A stretch of DNA of 64,000 bases from Actinomycetes bacterium. Its GTDB lineage: Bacteria > Actinomycetota > Acidimicrobiia > Acidimicrobiales > Palsa-688. Of this stretch, positions 36,715 through 46,316 are shown piece after piece. The stretch covers positions 1-64,000 of the forward strand of contig JAJYMB010000086.1 in NCBI GenBank assembly GCA_021787365.1, read 5' to 3'. Position numbers and translations under genes: made by a program. The notes beneath the pieces are model-generated. The model did not search any database. It was given only the letters and a program-made list of their open reading frames with translations, and was not told the DNA's origin. The first letter of the stretch is position 1. Each line of letters starts with the position of its first letter.

Positions 36715-38298
36715 CTACTCCCACTCGATCGTGCCGGGCGGCTTGCTGGTCACGTCGAGCACGACCCTGTTGACCTCGGGCACCTCGTTGGTCACCCGGG
36801 TCGAGATCCGGGCCAGGACGTCGTAGGGGAGGCGGGCGAAGTCGGCTGTCATGGCGTCTTCGCTCGTCACGGGGCGCAATACGATGGGGTGGCCGTAGGT
36901 GCGCGAGTCGCCCTGGACCCCTACGGAGCGGACGTCGGCCAGGAGCACGACCGGGCACTGCCAGATGTCGCGGTCCAATCCCGCGAGGGTGAGCTCTTCC
37001 CGCACGATCTTGTCGGCCCGCCGCAGTACCCGGAGGCGTTGCTCGGTGACCGCGCCCACGATCCTTATCGCGAGCCCCGGGCCAGGGAAGGGCTGGCGCC
37101 AAACGATGCCGGGCGACAAGCCGAGCTGTTCCCCGATCGCCCTCACCTCGTCCTTGAAGAGGCGTCGGAGCGGTTCGACCAGTTCGAAGCGCAGGTCGTC
37201 GGGGAGCCCGCCCACGTTGTGGTGGCTCTTTATGTTGGCCGCGCCCTCACCCCCGCCCGACTCGACCACGTCTGGGTAGAGGGTGCCCTGCACAAGGAAG
37301 CGCACCTCGCCGGCGGCGGCCCCTCGGGCCACCACGTGCCGGGCCGCCCCCTCGAAGGCCCGGATGAACTCCCGCCCGACGGCCTTGCGCTTGGCCTCCG
37401 GGTCCGCCGGGTCGGGGAGGGCGGCCAGGGCGTCGAGGAACTGCCGTTCGGCGTGGACGGTATGGAGCCGCACGCCGGTAGCGGCCACGAAGTCGCGCTC
37501 CACCTCCTCGGCCTCGCCCTCCCGGAGCAGCCCGTGGTCGACAAAGACGCATGTCAGCTGGTCGCCAACGGCCCTCTGGACGAGCGCGGCCGCCACTGCA
37601 GAGTCAACCCCGCCCGAAAGCCCGGCGATCACGGGGTGGCTACCCACCGTCTCGGCCACGGACTTGACAGCCTCGTCGATGATGCTCGTAGTCGTCCACG
37701 AAGCGCTGGCGCCGGCGCAGTGGTAGAGGAAGTTCTCGACCACCCGCTGGCCGTTCTCGGTGTGCACCACCTCGGGGTGCCACTGGACCCCGTAGAGGCG
37801 CCGGGCCGGGTCCTCGAAGGCGGCGACAGAGGCACCAGCACTGCGGGCGGTCGGGCGGAAACCCGCGGGCGCCCTCACTACCGCGTCGCGATGGGACATC
37901 CAAGTCCGTTGGTGCCCCGGCAGCCCGGAGAACAACTCCGAGGACGGGTCGAGCGTGACTTCGGTCCGGCCGAACTCACCGCCGCCGGTCCGGGCGACTT
38001 CGCCTCCGAGGGCGGCGGCCATGGCCTGGAGCCCGTAGCAGATCCCGAGCACCGGCACGCCCGAAGAGAAAAGGGCGGGGTCCGGCTGAGGGGCACCCTC
38101 TGCGTAAACGCTCTCCGGCCCCCCGGACAGGATGAGCGCAGCCGGGCACCGAGCGAGCATCTCGGCGGCTGCCATCGTGTGAGGGACGATCTCGCTGTAC
38201 ACGTGCGCCTCGCGCACGCGCCGAGCGATCAGCTGAGCGTACTGAGCGCCGTAATCGACAACCAGGACGGGGCCGGCACCCGCCGGCGAGCCGCTCAT
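36715..38298 (-). CDS. guaA: GMP synthase (glutamine-hydrolysing)
   Basis: A 527-residue two-domain enzyme. Class-I amidotransferase domain: [12 protein letters not shown] with the nucleophilic Cys, and [12 protein letters not shown] with the His-Glu pair. ATP pyrophosphatase domain: [20 protein letters not shown] with the PP-loop SGGVDS. The C-terminal dimerisation part ends [11 protein letters not shown], typical of GuaA. It converts XMP to GMP with glutamine nitrogen. Last gene of a leftward moeA-fdhA-fdhD-guaA run (9 bp after fdhD). Confidence 0.97.
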   Translation of the reverse strand: MSGSPAGAGPVLVVDYGAQYAQLIARRVREAHVYSEIVPHTMAAAEMLARCPAALILSGGPESVYAEGAPQPDPALFSSGVPVLGICYGLQAMAAALGGEVARTGGGEFGRTEVTLDPSSELFSGLPGHQRTWMSHRDAVVRAPAGFRPTARSAGASVAAFEDPARRLYGVQWHPEVVHTENGQRVVENFLYHCAGASASWTTTSIIDEAVKSVAETVGSHPVIAGLSGGVDSAVAAALVQRAVGDQLTCVFVDHGLLREGEAEEVERDFVAATGVRLHTVHAERQFLDALAALPDPADPEAKRKAVGREFIRAFEGAARHVVARGAAAGEVRFLVQGTLYPDVVESGGGEGAANIKSHHNVGGLPDDLRFELVEPLRRLFKDEVRAIGEQLGLSPGIVWRQPFPGPGLAIRIVGAVTEQRLRVLRRADKIVREELTLAGLDRDIWQCPVVLLADVRSVGVQGDSRTYGHPIVLRPVTSEDAMTADFARLPYDVLARISTRVTNEVPEVNRVVLDVTSKPPGTIEWE

Positions 38299-38307
38299 CT
38301 GAAGATG

Positions 38308-39174
38308 CTACACGGGCACCCGCACCCGTTCGGGGCAGCTGTAGACCTTGAAACGGCCCTCGCGCAGCCACCCGACGAGCGTGAGGCCGAACTCGCTCGC
38401 CAGGCCCACGGCCAGGCTGCTCGGGGCTGAGACCGAGCAGAGGGCGCCAGCACCCATGCGCAGCGATTTCTGGACCAGTTCGAAACTGGAGCGGCCGCTC
38501 ACCATAAGGACGCTGGCCGAGAGCGGCAGGCGCCCCGCGAGCAGGGCCCAGCCGGCCAGTTTGTCCATAGCGTTGTGGCGCCCGACGTCTTCTCGGATGG
38601 CCAAGAGCTCCCCTGCCTCGTCGAAAAGAGCAGCCGCGTGCAGGCCGCCGGTCGAGTCGAAGAGGCGCTGGGCTTCGCGAAGCTTGCCCGGCAGCGCACC
38701 AAGGACTTCGGGGGAAAGGACAGGCCCGGCGCTGGCGCGCCCGTAGCCGCGAGCACGCAGAGCCTCCAGGGTTGCCTTGCCGCACACGCCGCACGCGCTC
38801 GAGGTCACGAAGTGGCGCTCGAGCGTGGGCAAGTCGGCCGGGGCGGGGCCGGAGAGGCCGACGTTCACGATGTTGTAGAGCTGTTGCCCTCCCGCAGCAC
38901 TGTCCGTGCAATAGCCGATCATGTGGACTTGATCGCGCGAGCTCACCACCCCTTCGTTGAACAAGAACCCGGCCGCGAGCTCGAAGTCCGACCCGGGTGT
39001 GCGCATGGTGACCGCCAGAGGGACGGGTGCCCCGGCACCGGGCGAGCCGAGGCGGATCTCCAGGGGTTCCTCGGTGGCGAGGGTGTCCTCCACCCCGCGC
39101 ACACGGCCCTCGCTGACCTCCCAAGCGGGCGTCCGCGAGACGGCGCCGGGCCGTGCCTGTGCCACGATGCTCAA
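38308..39174 (-). CDS. fdhD: Formate dehydrogenase sulfurtransferase FdhD
   Basis: A 288-residue FdhD. The sulfur-carrying Cys pair is in SSACGVCGKATLEAL. MRTPGSDFELAAGFLFNEGV and REDVGRHNAMDKLAGWA are highly conserved, and the C-terminus shows SGRSSFELVQKSLRMGAG. It moves sulfur from IscS to the bis-MGD cofactor of formate dehydrogenase, which the coupled upstream gene encodes. TTG 39174 overlaps that gene's stop (TTGA); GTG 39165 is the alternative start. Confidence 0.92.
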   Translation of the reverse strand: MSIVAQARPGAVSRTPAWEVSEGRVRGVEDTLATEEPLEIRLGSPGAGAPVPLAVTMRTPGSDFELAAGFLFNEGVVSSRDQVHMIGYCTDSAAGGQQLYNIVNVGLSGPAPADLPTLERHFVTSSACGVCGKATLEALRARGYGRASAGPVLSPEVLGALPGKLREAQRLFDSTGGLHAAALFDEAGELLAIREDVGRHNAMDKLAGWALLAGRLPLSASVLMVSGRSSFELVQKSLRMGAGALCSVSAPSSLAVGLASEFGLTLVGWLREGRFKVYSCPERVRVPV

Positions 39175-41408
39175 ACCCCCCTCGGTACCTCCACTTGGAC
39201 CACCGCCGTGTAGTCGGGGATGCCGGACTCCGCCGACCTCACCTGGGGGTCGACGAGCACGTCGCCCTCGGGCCAGTGGACCTGGAGGGTCCCCCGGGCC
39301 ACCGGCGCCAGTAGTACCCGCCCCTTCAACTCGCCGCTTGGGCTCTTTAGCACCACGGGGTCCCCGTCGGACACGCCCAGCTCTGCCGCGTCGTAGCGGT
39401 TTACGAACACCGAGTCCCGGCGGGCGCCCGTATGGGCGTCCCGGTCTCCTTGCACCATGCTGTTGAACTGGCGGCCTCGGCGGGTGGTGACCACAAAGGC
39501 GCCCGCGGGCACGTGCCGCTCGGGAAGCTTTATGGCGCTCCAGTGCGCCCTGCCATCGGGCGTCGGGAACTGCCAGCCGGCGCACAGCATGCTCCCCCCG
39601 TACTGGAACTGGTCACCTTCTTCTCCAAGCGTCCCGATGAGGGCGTAGGAGGGGACGGCACGGGCGATCTCCTCCCGGATCTCCTGAGTGCCCGCGAAAC
39701 GCACCCTTTCGGCCAGCTCCGGCCTGGCACGCGCGGCCAGTTCGCCGAAGATGTCCCATTCCGGACGGGCCGCTCTGACCCGTGGCCCGGGGATCTCGGG
39801 GCTGAATATGACCCGGCGTTCGGTCGACGTCTCGGTCACACCCCCGGCCATCTCGTAGCGGGTCTGTGCCGGCAGGAGCACCACGGCCTCCCCCGGCGGG
39901 AGGAGCATCTGCGAAGAGAGCACAATGTCGATGTGCGCCCGCACACCGATACGGGAAAGAGCCTCTCGCGCCCGGCGGGGCGACGGCAGCACCTCGGCGA
40001 AATTGCCCCCTGAGCAAACGAGCACGTCGAGGCGGCCTTCGTGGGCGGCGTCCACCATCTCTGGTGCGGTCATCCCCGGCGTAGCGGGCACGTCGAACCC
40101 CCAAAGTTGAGCCAGCTTGGCCGCGTTTTCTTCGTTGACGCCGACGCCTCCCGGGAAGGCCGTGGCGTACGCGCCCATTTCGGCGCCACCCTGGACGCCC
40201 GAGTGGCCCCGTACCGGCATGAGCCCGCACTTCTCCCGGCCCACGAAACCCTTGGCCAGCGCCAGGTTCACCACAGCCCGCACGGCGTCCTCGCCACAAC
40301 TGTGCTGGGTGACGCCCATGCTCCAGACGAGGACCGCCGTCCTCGCGTTGGCCAACATGCGGGCCAGCCCCAACATCTCCTCGCGCGTGGAGCCCGACGC
40401 GGCTTCCAGTGAACCCCAACTGAGCTGGGCAAGTTGGGCCGCCACGTCGTCGAAACCCGTGGTGAAACCTTCGATGAAGCGGCGGTCTACCCAGGACCGC
40501 TCGACCATGTGCTTCAAGACCCCGGAGAGGAACCCGATGTCCCCTCCCACCGAGACCTCGAAGAACCTGTCGGTCATCTTGGTCCCAAAGAGCGCGCTCT
40601 CCAGGTTGGAAGGGACCCAGTAGCGCTCCATCGCCGGCTCCCGGTAGGGGTTGACCACTGCCACCTGCGTGCCGGCCTTCCTCGCGTGGTAGAGGTACTT
40701 CATCATCACCGGCTGGTTCTCTGCCACGTTCGAGCCGATGAACACCACGAGGTCGCTGCCGACCAAGTCGGAGTACGAGCAGGTCGTCGCCGCGACACCG
40801 AGGGCACCCTTCAGGGCCAAGGTGGACGGCGAGTGGCAGAGGCGGGCGGCGCTGTCGATCGAGTTGGTGCCCAGGGCACGTAACGCCTTTTGCGCGGCAT
40901 AGTAGTTTTCGTTGGGCTGGCCGCGGCTCGTCATGTAAAAGGCGACCCGTTCGGGCGGGGCGGCGCCCAATTTCCCCGCGACTATGCCGAGGGCCTCGTC
41001 CCAAGTGGAGGGCCTGAAGCCGGCCTCGCCCCGCCGGCGCACCATGGGGCAGGGCAACCGTCCCAACTTGTGCAGTTCGGTGCTCCTTTTCCCCTCCAGT
41101 TTGCTCACGTCGGCGAGCAACCCGGGGTCGAAGGCGGGCGCGGTGTTGAGCCGTAGCAACCGGAGCCTGACGTTGCAGAGGTGGACCTGGTCCAGCGTCC
41201 AGTCGCGCATGCCCGAGGTCCCGAGCGCGCACCCGTCGCATACTCCGTGGGAAAGGATCCGCCACGCGTACGCCAAGTTGTCACTGTTCTCGGCTATGGC
41301 ACTGCGGATAGCCCCGTAGTTGTCGGGCTTTTGCTGGCCCGCGCCAAATGGGACAAGGCTCACCCAGTGGGCCGGGTCCACGAACTTCTCACGCCGGCGG
41401 GCACCCAC
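39171..41408 (-). CDS. Molybdopterin oxidoreductase, YdeP/FdhA-like formate dehydrogenase
   Basis: A 745-residue bis-MGD enzyme of the FdhA/YdeP type. The N-terminal SHGVCDGCALGTSGMRDW replaces the classical four-Cys Fe4S4 motif, with a single CxxC. The Mo-domain shows RPSTWDEALGIVAGKLGA, VFIGSNVAENQPVMMKYLYH and VRGHSGVQGGAEMGAY. A C-terminal molybdopterin-dinucleotide domain follows (GRQFNSMVQGDRDAHTGARR). The expected active-site Cys/Sec position reads LCHSPSTLALKG, where His follows Cys. Formate is the probable substrate because fdhD and moeA flank it. No Fe-S or NAD subunit is nearby. Confidence 0.85.
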   Translation of the reverse strand: MGARRREKFVDPAHWVSLVPFGAGQQKPDNYGAIRSAIAENSDNLAYAWRILSHGVCDGCALGTSGMRDWTLDQVHLCNVRLRLLRLNTAPAFDPGLLADVSKLEGKRSTELHKLGRLPCPMVRRRGEAGFRPSTWDEALGIVAGKLGAAPPERVAFYMTSRGQPNENYYAAQKALRALGTNSIDSAARLCHSPSTLALKGALGVAATTCSYSDLVGSDLVVFIGSNVAENQPVMMKYLYHARKAGTQVAVVNPYREPAMERYWVPSNLESALFGTKMTDRFFEVSVGGDIGFLSGVLKHMVERSWVDRRFIEGFTTGFDDVAAQLAQLSWGSLEAASGSTREEMLGLARMLANARTAVLVWSMGVTQHSCGEDAVRAVVNLALAKGFVGREKCGLMPVRGHSGVQGGAEMGAYATAFPGGVGVNEENAAKLAQLWGFDVPATPGMTAPEMVDAAHEGRLDVLVCSGGNFAEVLPSPRRAREALSRIGVRAHIDIVLSSQMLLPPGEAVVLLPAQTRYEMAGGVTETSTERRVIFSPEIPGPRVRAARPEWDIFGELAARARPELAERVRFAGTQEIREEIARAVPSYALIGTLGEEGDQFQYGGSMLCAGWQFPTPDGRAHWSAIKLPERHVPAGAFVVTTRRGRQFNSMVQGDRDAHTGARRDSVFVNRYDAAELGVSDGDPVVLKSPSGELKGRVLLAPVARGTLQVHWPEGDVLVDPQVRSAESGIPDYTAVVQVEVPRGV

Positions 41409-41420
41409 GACAGTGCGATG

Positions 41421-42692
41421 TTAGCCTGCGGCGGCGAGAGCGCCCAGGTCGAGGACCCAGATCTCCACTTGGTCGCCAACATCGAGGCCCTCGCCGTCAG
41501 GGACGAGCGCCAGGGCGTCCGCCTGCGCCAAGGACCGCAGTTGGTGGGACCCCTGACCGCCCGAGCGCCGGGCCCGCAGGTCTCTCCCCTCACCGTAGAA
41601 GACCCGCACCCGGACCAAGTGGAGCTTGCCATCTTTCTGGCGCCGCAGCGCTTCGTCGCATACTGCCCGCAGCACCGGGCGGCCGAGCCGGGTATGGCCA
41701 GCCATGTAGCGTAGCGCCGGCCGGGCGAACAGCTCGTAGGACACGAGCGCCGACACCGGGTTGCCGGGCAGGCCGAACACGGGCACGCCACGAGGCCCGA
41801 CGGTGGAAAAGGCGAGCGGCTTGGCGGGCTTGACCGCGACCTGGAGCCAGCAGGCCTGTTCGCCGCCGAGTTGTTCCAGGACCACCTTGACAAGGTCCCG
41901 GTCCCCCATGCTCACGCCTCCGCTCGTCAGGACGGCGTCGAAAACCTCCGCCGCCTCTGTGAGCGCCCGGGAAAGGGCACGAGCGTCGTCGGCGACAGTA
42001 CCGAGGTCGGCTGCCTCAAAACCGTCCGAGCGGAGCTGGGCCAGGAGCCCCGGGCGGTTGCTGTCCCTCACCTTGCCGGGAGGGAGCGGGCCGGGCGCGC
42101 TGACAAGCTCGTCCCCCGTCGAAAGGACGCCCACGCGAGGCCGCGGGTAGGCAAGCACCTTTGTAGCACCGACCGCCGCCAGGACCGCCACGTGGGGAGC
42201 ACCGAGGCAAGTGCCGGCTACGAACACCTCGTCGCCGGCTCGGATGTCGTCGCCCTGGGGGCGCACGTGGGTGCCTCTCGCCACGGCCTCCTCGATCATG
42301 ACCCAGCCGTCCTCGGAGCGGGTGTGCTCCACCATGCAGACCGCGTCGGCTCCGGCTGGGAGGGGCGCGCCGGTCATGATGCGGGCAGCCTCGCCCTCGC
42401 CGACCACCACCGTCCCTGGCGGGTCCCCGGCGACGACGACGCCGACCTCATGGAGCTTGGACGGGACGCCCGCAACGTCTGCCGAACGCAGTGCGTAGCC
42501 GTCCATGGCGGAATTGGCAAAGGGGGGTATGTCCCCTGCCGAACGGACAGGGCTGGCGAGGACGAGCCCCAGCGCCCGGGCCGCCGGGAACTCCCGGGGC
42601 TCCAGGCGCCGGCAGCTGGCGAGCACCCGCCGGCGAGCCTCTTCGACGCTGACGAGGCCGCTCGCTCCTCGGTCGGCCTGGTGACCCGGCAC
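41421..42692 (-). CDS. moeA: Molybdopterin molybdenumtransferase MoeA
   Basis: A 423-residue MoeA. VEEARRRVLASCRRLEPREF begins domain 1. IPPFANSAMDGYALRSADVA, ARIMTGAPLPAGADAVCMVE and the MPT-binding TSGGVSMGDRDLVKVVLEQ are signatures, followed by VFGLPGNPVSALVSYELFAR and a C-terminal beta domain. It inserts molybdate into adenylated molybdopterin, serving the oxidoreductase 12 bp downstream. GTG 42692 is the best start; no clear Shine-Dalgarno is visible. Divergent from the RibD-like gene. Confidence 0.93.
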   Translation of the reverse strand: MPGHQADRGASGLVSVEEARRRVLASCRRLEPREFPAARALGLVLASPVRSAGDIPPFANSAMDGYALRSADVAGVPSKLHEVGVVVAGDPPGTVVVGEGEAARIMTGAPLPAGADAVCMVEHTRSEDGWVMIEEAVARGTHVRPQGDDIRAGDEVFVAGTCLGAPHVAVLAAVGATKVLAYPRPRVGVLSTGDELVSAPGPLPPGKVRDSNRPGLLAQLRSDGFEAADLGTVADDARALSRALTEAAEVFDAVLTSGGVSMGDRDLVKVVLEQLGGEQACWLQVAVKPAKPLAFSTVGPRGVPVFGLPGNPVSALVSYELFARPALRYMAGHTRLGRPVLRAVCDEALRRQKDGKLHLVRVRVFYGEGRDLRARRSGGQGSHQLRSLAQADALALVPDGEGLDVGDQVEIWVLDLGALAAAG

Positions 42693-42780
42693 CGCGCCAT
42701 CGTAGTGAAGGGGCGGGGCAGAGGCGCCGGCGAGGGCAACTAACGTTCTCAGGGACGAAAGAGAGCCGGAAGGCGCACCT

Positions 42781-43599
42781 ATGAGGTCACTGCTGCCGTC
42801 TATGTCGGAACGGGTCAACCTGTTCGAGGCGTATACCTCGGGGCTGCCGCCCCCCGACATGGGGCCCTTCGTCCGCGTCAACATGATCTCCAGCCTCGAC
42901 GGCGCCCTGGCGGTCGGGGGGCGGTCGGGGGGCCTCGGGGGGCCGGCGGACAGGCTGCTGTTCTCGGTGCTCCGTTCCCTGGCCGACGTCGTGCTCGTAG
43001 GGGCCGGCACGGCAAGGGTGGAGCGCTACGGCCCGGTCGAGCTACCCCGTGAGCTCCAGTCGGCCCGCCAAGAGCGGGGGCAGGCACCCCTGCCGCCCGT
43101 GGCGGTCGTGACCCAGTCCGCCGACCTCGACTGGAGCTCCAAGCTCTTCGCCGCCACCTCGCCTCGCACGATCGTGATCGCGCCCGGTACCACCCACGTG
43201 GACAAACTGGCGCGCGCCCGGGAAGTGGCCGACGTCTTCACCACCGGGACCGGGGCAGTCGACCTGGCTTCCGCCGTGCGGGCGCTAGCCGCCGAAGGTA
43301 TGCACCATGTGCTCTGTGAAGGCGGCCCCACCCTTACCACCAGCCTGGCGGCCGCCGGCCTGGTAGACGAGCTGTGCCTGACGCTCTCCCCGCAGCTCGC
43401 CGGCAGCGTCGGGGGCCCGTTGATGGGCGGCTGGCTGGGCAGCGGCGGACTGTGGCTTGCCCGCACACACCTAAGCCACGGTAGCTACGAGCGTCGCTTC
43501 CAGAGCCAGCCCCTTACCCAGCTCGTGAGGCTCCAACTGGTCCACCTGCTGGAGGAGGACAGCTACCTGTTCCTACGGTTCCGCCGGCGAGGAGAGTGA
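42781..43599 (+). CDS. RibD C-terminal-type (pyrimidine/DHFR-like) reductase
   Basis: A 272-residue NADPH reductase of the RibD_C family. VRVNMISSLDGALAVGGRSG is the N-terminal substrate motif, ADVVLVGAGTARVERYGP follows, and MHHVLCEGGPTLTTSLAAAG LVDEL is the nucleotide-binding GGPxL motif. Lone proteins of this type (without a deaminase domain) are common in actinobacteria, and their substrate is not settled. Riboflavin pathway reduction is possible but cannot be assigned. ATG 42781; an internal ATG at 42802 is also possible. Confidence 0.8.
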   Translation: MRSLLPSMSERVNLFEAYTSGLPPPDMGPFVRVNMISSLDGALAVGGRSGGLGGPADRLLFSVLRSLADVVLVGAGTARVERYGPVELPRELQSARQERGQAPLPPVAVVTQSADLDWSSKLFAATSPRTIVIAPGTTHVDKLARAREVADVFTTGTGAVDLASAVRALAAEGMHHVLCEGGPTLTTSLAAAGLVDELCLTLSPQLAGSVGGPLMGGWLGSGGLWLARTHLSHGSYERRFQSQPLTQLVRLQLVHLLEEDSYLFLRFRRRGE

Positions 43600-43755
43600 A
43601 CCGCACGCCGGAGGCAACCGCACTCGAGGGAGAACTGCCGGCGCTCGTCCAGACACGAAAAGCTCGGCCGCCGACGCCGGCGGACCAGCGCTTTTCGGCT
43701 TCTCTGGCCCGCCGGCGGCAGCCGAGAGGACGGCTCGATGGGCCCGCGGGCCGGC

Positions 43756-44307
43756 TCAGACGGGCGGGCCTTCGGCGATCGGGCGGCCCTGGGGCCCGCC
43801 ACCCTGGCCGGCTGACGCTGAAGAGTCTGTGCCTTCGACCTCGGGCGGCTCGGGCAGCACGAGGCGGAACGTTGCCCTGTCCATTTCGCGCCCGTCGATC
43901 CTGACGCTGAAGTAGTACGAACCAAGCGCCGGCAGCCCGAGGCCGTACATCGGGATAGCCATCGGCATGGCCCACTCGTCGGTCGGCAACATCTCCGGTG
44001 AGCGTGGGGCGACGAAATAGGCGATGAACATTCCCTTGTCGGCAGGGTCGCCCCCCTCTGGCACCTCGTCAGCCAACGGGACGCGCGTCTCGCCCGTGTC
44101 TGGGCCAACGTAAACCAGCTCGAGGGTCATCTTGTGCTGAGCGTCGGTGTCCTTCAGCCCGATCAGGCCCATGATGGCCAGGGCCACGTTGACCCGGTAC
44201 GGCGGTGCCGGCGTCCCGCTGGCCAGCAGGGCCAAGCCGGCGCCCGAGATGAACATCTTGCCGCCCGCCACCTCGGCAAAATCACACAAGATCACCTTTG
44301 CGTCCAT
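43756..44307 (-). CDS. DUF6941-like protein, function unknown
   Basis: A 183-residue soluble protein: VILCDFAEVAGGKMFISGAG, then YRVNVALAIMGLIGLKDTDA, a middle rich in acidic residues, and SYYFSVRIDGREMDRATFRL near the end. This fits the DUF6941 pattern (a single beta-sandwich that opens with a short strand, a 'D...vsgGKL.i.GgG' turn and a long strand pair). The tail of about 25 residues is Gly/Gln/Pro-rich. No enzyme residues are seen. Three phased 11-bp repeats lie 110-145 bp upstream. Confidence 0.6.
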   Translation of the reverse strand: MDAKVILCDFAEVAGGKMFISGAGLALLASGTPAPPYRVNVALAIMGLIGLKDTDAQHKMTLELVYVGPDTGETRVPLADEVPEGGDPADKGMFIAYFVAPRSPEMLPTDEWAMPMAIPMYGLGLPALGSYYFSVRIDGREMDRATFRLVLPEPPEVEGTDSSASAGQGGGPQGRPIAEGPPV

Positions 44308-44799
44308 AGCACGAAGCTAGGTGGCTTCCCGGGCCGGCGCCAACCGGCCGGGGTGCGCCGGCGGGTGGGTGCCACGAGACCCGCATCCGGGCCGCGCCAA
44401 CAAGGCGCCCGAGGAGGGCGCGTACACGACGCGTACACGACGCGTACACGGAACTAATGAACGTGACAGCAAGAAGGGTGCATCGCTCAGTTCTGACCCA
44501 AAAAACTGCTCCTGGTTCTGATGGATGTGCCCCTTCGCCAACCGCGTCCACCAGTCCCGTCGCGCGCTGGCCCGGACTGGCCCAAACGGCGCCGGCGCGC
44601 CCACGGCCGGCGCACCACGGCTCGTGCTGGCCAACTTGGCGGCGCAGATAAGCAGGCCTATCCCCCGCCGGCCCGCGCGCCGTGGTGGCTGGCGGCAGCA
44701 CGAGCTTGCTCGCTGGACCGGCGGTGACCCGACCGTTTGATCCACCGGCCGCGCCGTGAGCGAGTTGGCGGGCCGGCGGCGGGCTGGCCGGCTGGCTGG
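44308..44799. other. Gap without recognisable gene (contains 11-bp repeats)
   Basis: About 490 bp between the DUF6941-like gene and tRNA-Ser. Apart from the three-copy 11-bp repeat at 44419-44451, I see only short, GC-rich, overlapping frames without start-site or family support, and no tRNA or terminator. It could carry the promoter of the DUF6941-like gene. Confidence 0.5.
44419..44451. repeat. Three helically phased 11-bp direct repeats
   Basis: CGCGTACACGA at 44419, 44430 and (last base G) 44441, with no spacers. The 11-bp period puts all copies on one DNA face, as for iteron-like or cooperative regulator sites (BldC- or PhoP-like). The sequence does not match the Pho-box pattern. Confidence 0.75.
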
Positions 44800-44889
44800 C
44801 GGAGAGGGAGGGATTTGAACCCTCGGACGGGGTTTAGGCCCGTCAACTCATTAGCAGTGAGCCCGATTCGGCCGCTCTCGCACCTCTCC
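44800..44889 (-). tRNA. tRNA-Ser (GCT)
   Basis: A 90-nt class-II tRNA on the minus strand. The acceptor GGAGAGG pairs with CCTCTCC, the anticodon arm CTCACTGCTAATGAG carries GCT, a long variable arm follows (GACGGGCCTAAACCCCGTC), and the T-arm contains GGGTTCAAATCCC. CCA appears to be encoded just after (44797-44799). It marks the edge of the accessory region, about 120 bp from a dead integrase. Confidence 0.93.
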
Positions 44890-45010
44890 TAGTGTACTTG
44901 ACCTGCTACTTTGCCTCCAGAGCTTGACCCTGAGAGGCGGCCTGCCTGCTCTTTGTCTACAAACCTCGCGGCGTGGGCACTCGCTGTAGGACAAGGAAGA
45001 CAAGGAATAG

Positions 45011-46282
45011 GACGCGGCAGGCAAAGGCACCATTAGAGAGCGTAGCCCAGGAACGTGGCAGCTGTGGGTCTACCTGGGCCGAGACGAGCAGGGCAAGCCG
45101 ATAAAGGTCGGGCGTTATGTGAAGGGCGGCAAGCGCCAGGCTCAAGCCAAGCTGGGCCGCCTCATGGTCGAGGTCTAGCACCGAGCCGCACCCCTTGAGG
45201 GACCAGTTACGGTTGCTCAGTTGCTCGAGCGCTGGCTCGAGCACATCACTCCCCTCCGCGAGCCGGGCACGGTCCGCGGGTACCGCACCTGCGCCCAGGC
45301 CGTGATCGCCGAGCTTGGCCACGTCCGGCTCACCAAGTTCGGTGCCCAGGACCTCGACCGCGCCTACGCCCGATGGCTGGCCGCCGGCCTCGCGCCCGCA
45401 ACGGTGCGCCGCCACCACTCCGTCCTAGCAGCTGCACTCCACCAGGCCCGGCGTTGGGGACTGGTGACCCAGGTGGTCACCGACTTGGCGAGCCCCCCAC
45501 CGATGCACGCCCGGCCGCCTACCGTCCCCGACCCCTCGGCCGTCCAGGGACTGGTCATCGCCGCCGAGGAAGAGAACCCCGTCCTGGCGATGGCGATCGT
45601 CCTGGCTGCTATCACCGGCGCGCGCCTCGGCGAGCCGTGCGGCCTGCGCTGGTCCGACATCGACCTCGACAACAATGTGCTCCACATCTGCCGCGCCGTG
45701 AAGCACGGTCTCGGCAAGCGCGAGTTGGTCGTCGGGCCAACGAAGACCCACCAGGACCGGAAGGGCTCGCTCGACCCGACAGCTTTGGCGCTACTGGCCA
45801 GCCACCGCCAGCGCGTCGAGGGGTGGGCGAAGGAGGCCGGCGTCTCGGTGCTCGACGACGGCTACGTCCTGCCGGGCGGGCCGGCGTAGGGCTTCGACCC
45901 GACCGGGGCGGAACCCGTCAAGCCCAACACGATCACCTCCGCCTTCGCCCGTCTTGCACAGCGCTCGGGCGTGAAGGTCAGGTTCCACGACCTCAGGCAC
46001 TTCTCGGCGACGCAACTGATCGGCGCCGGCGTGGACGTCCGCACGGTCGCCCACCGCCTCGGCCACGCCGACCCGTCCACGACGCTCCGCGTATACGCAC
46101 ACGCGTTAGCCGAGCGAGACCGCGAGGCGGCCGCGATCCTGGGCAAGCTAGTTGGCACCCGAGGAGCCCCCAGCATGAACCGCCCTGAGCAAGACCTGCT
46201 GCCACTCCACCAAACACGGCCCGCAACACGACGACGCAACCAGCGCGACGAGGAGCGCCCGACCCCTGAGAACAGCAACTAA
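45011..46282 (+). pseudogene. Tyrosine integrase, disrupted by two amber codons
   Basis: One frame encodes a phage-type tyrosine recombinase. The N-terminal Arm/AP2-like part is GTIRERSPGTWQLWVYLGRD, the core-binding domain VAQLLERWLEHITPL, and the catalytic domain has TGARLGEPCGLRWSDIDLDN (Arg I), then FHDLRHFSATQLIGAGVD (HxLR) and VAHRLGHADPSTTLRVYAHA (LGH, Tyr). The frame is interrupted by TAG at 45176-45178 and TAG at 45887-45889, and no ATG, GTG or TTG lies between the preceding stop (45008) and the first conserved residue. All catalytic residues remain, so the loss looks recent. The intact pieces are 45221-45889 and 45971-46282. Confidence 0.85.
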
Positions 46283-46316
46283 GCTAACGCGTCCACGCGA
46301 TCAAAGCCCAACTCTG

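Noticed and set aside
36487-38430. 647-codon + strand frame opposite guaA
   Set aside because: Runs antisense to a fully conserved guaA and across two tRNAs; composition is that of a shadow frame.
44797-44889. tRNA-Ser as the integration site of the neighbouring integrase
   Set aside because: The integrase lies on the 5' side of the tRNA, and I found no second copy of the tRNA 3' end near 62-63 kb.
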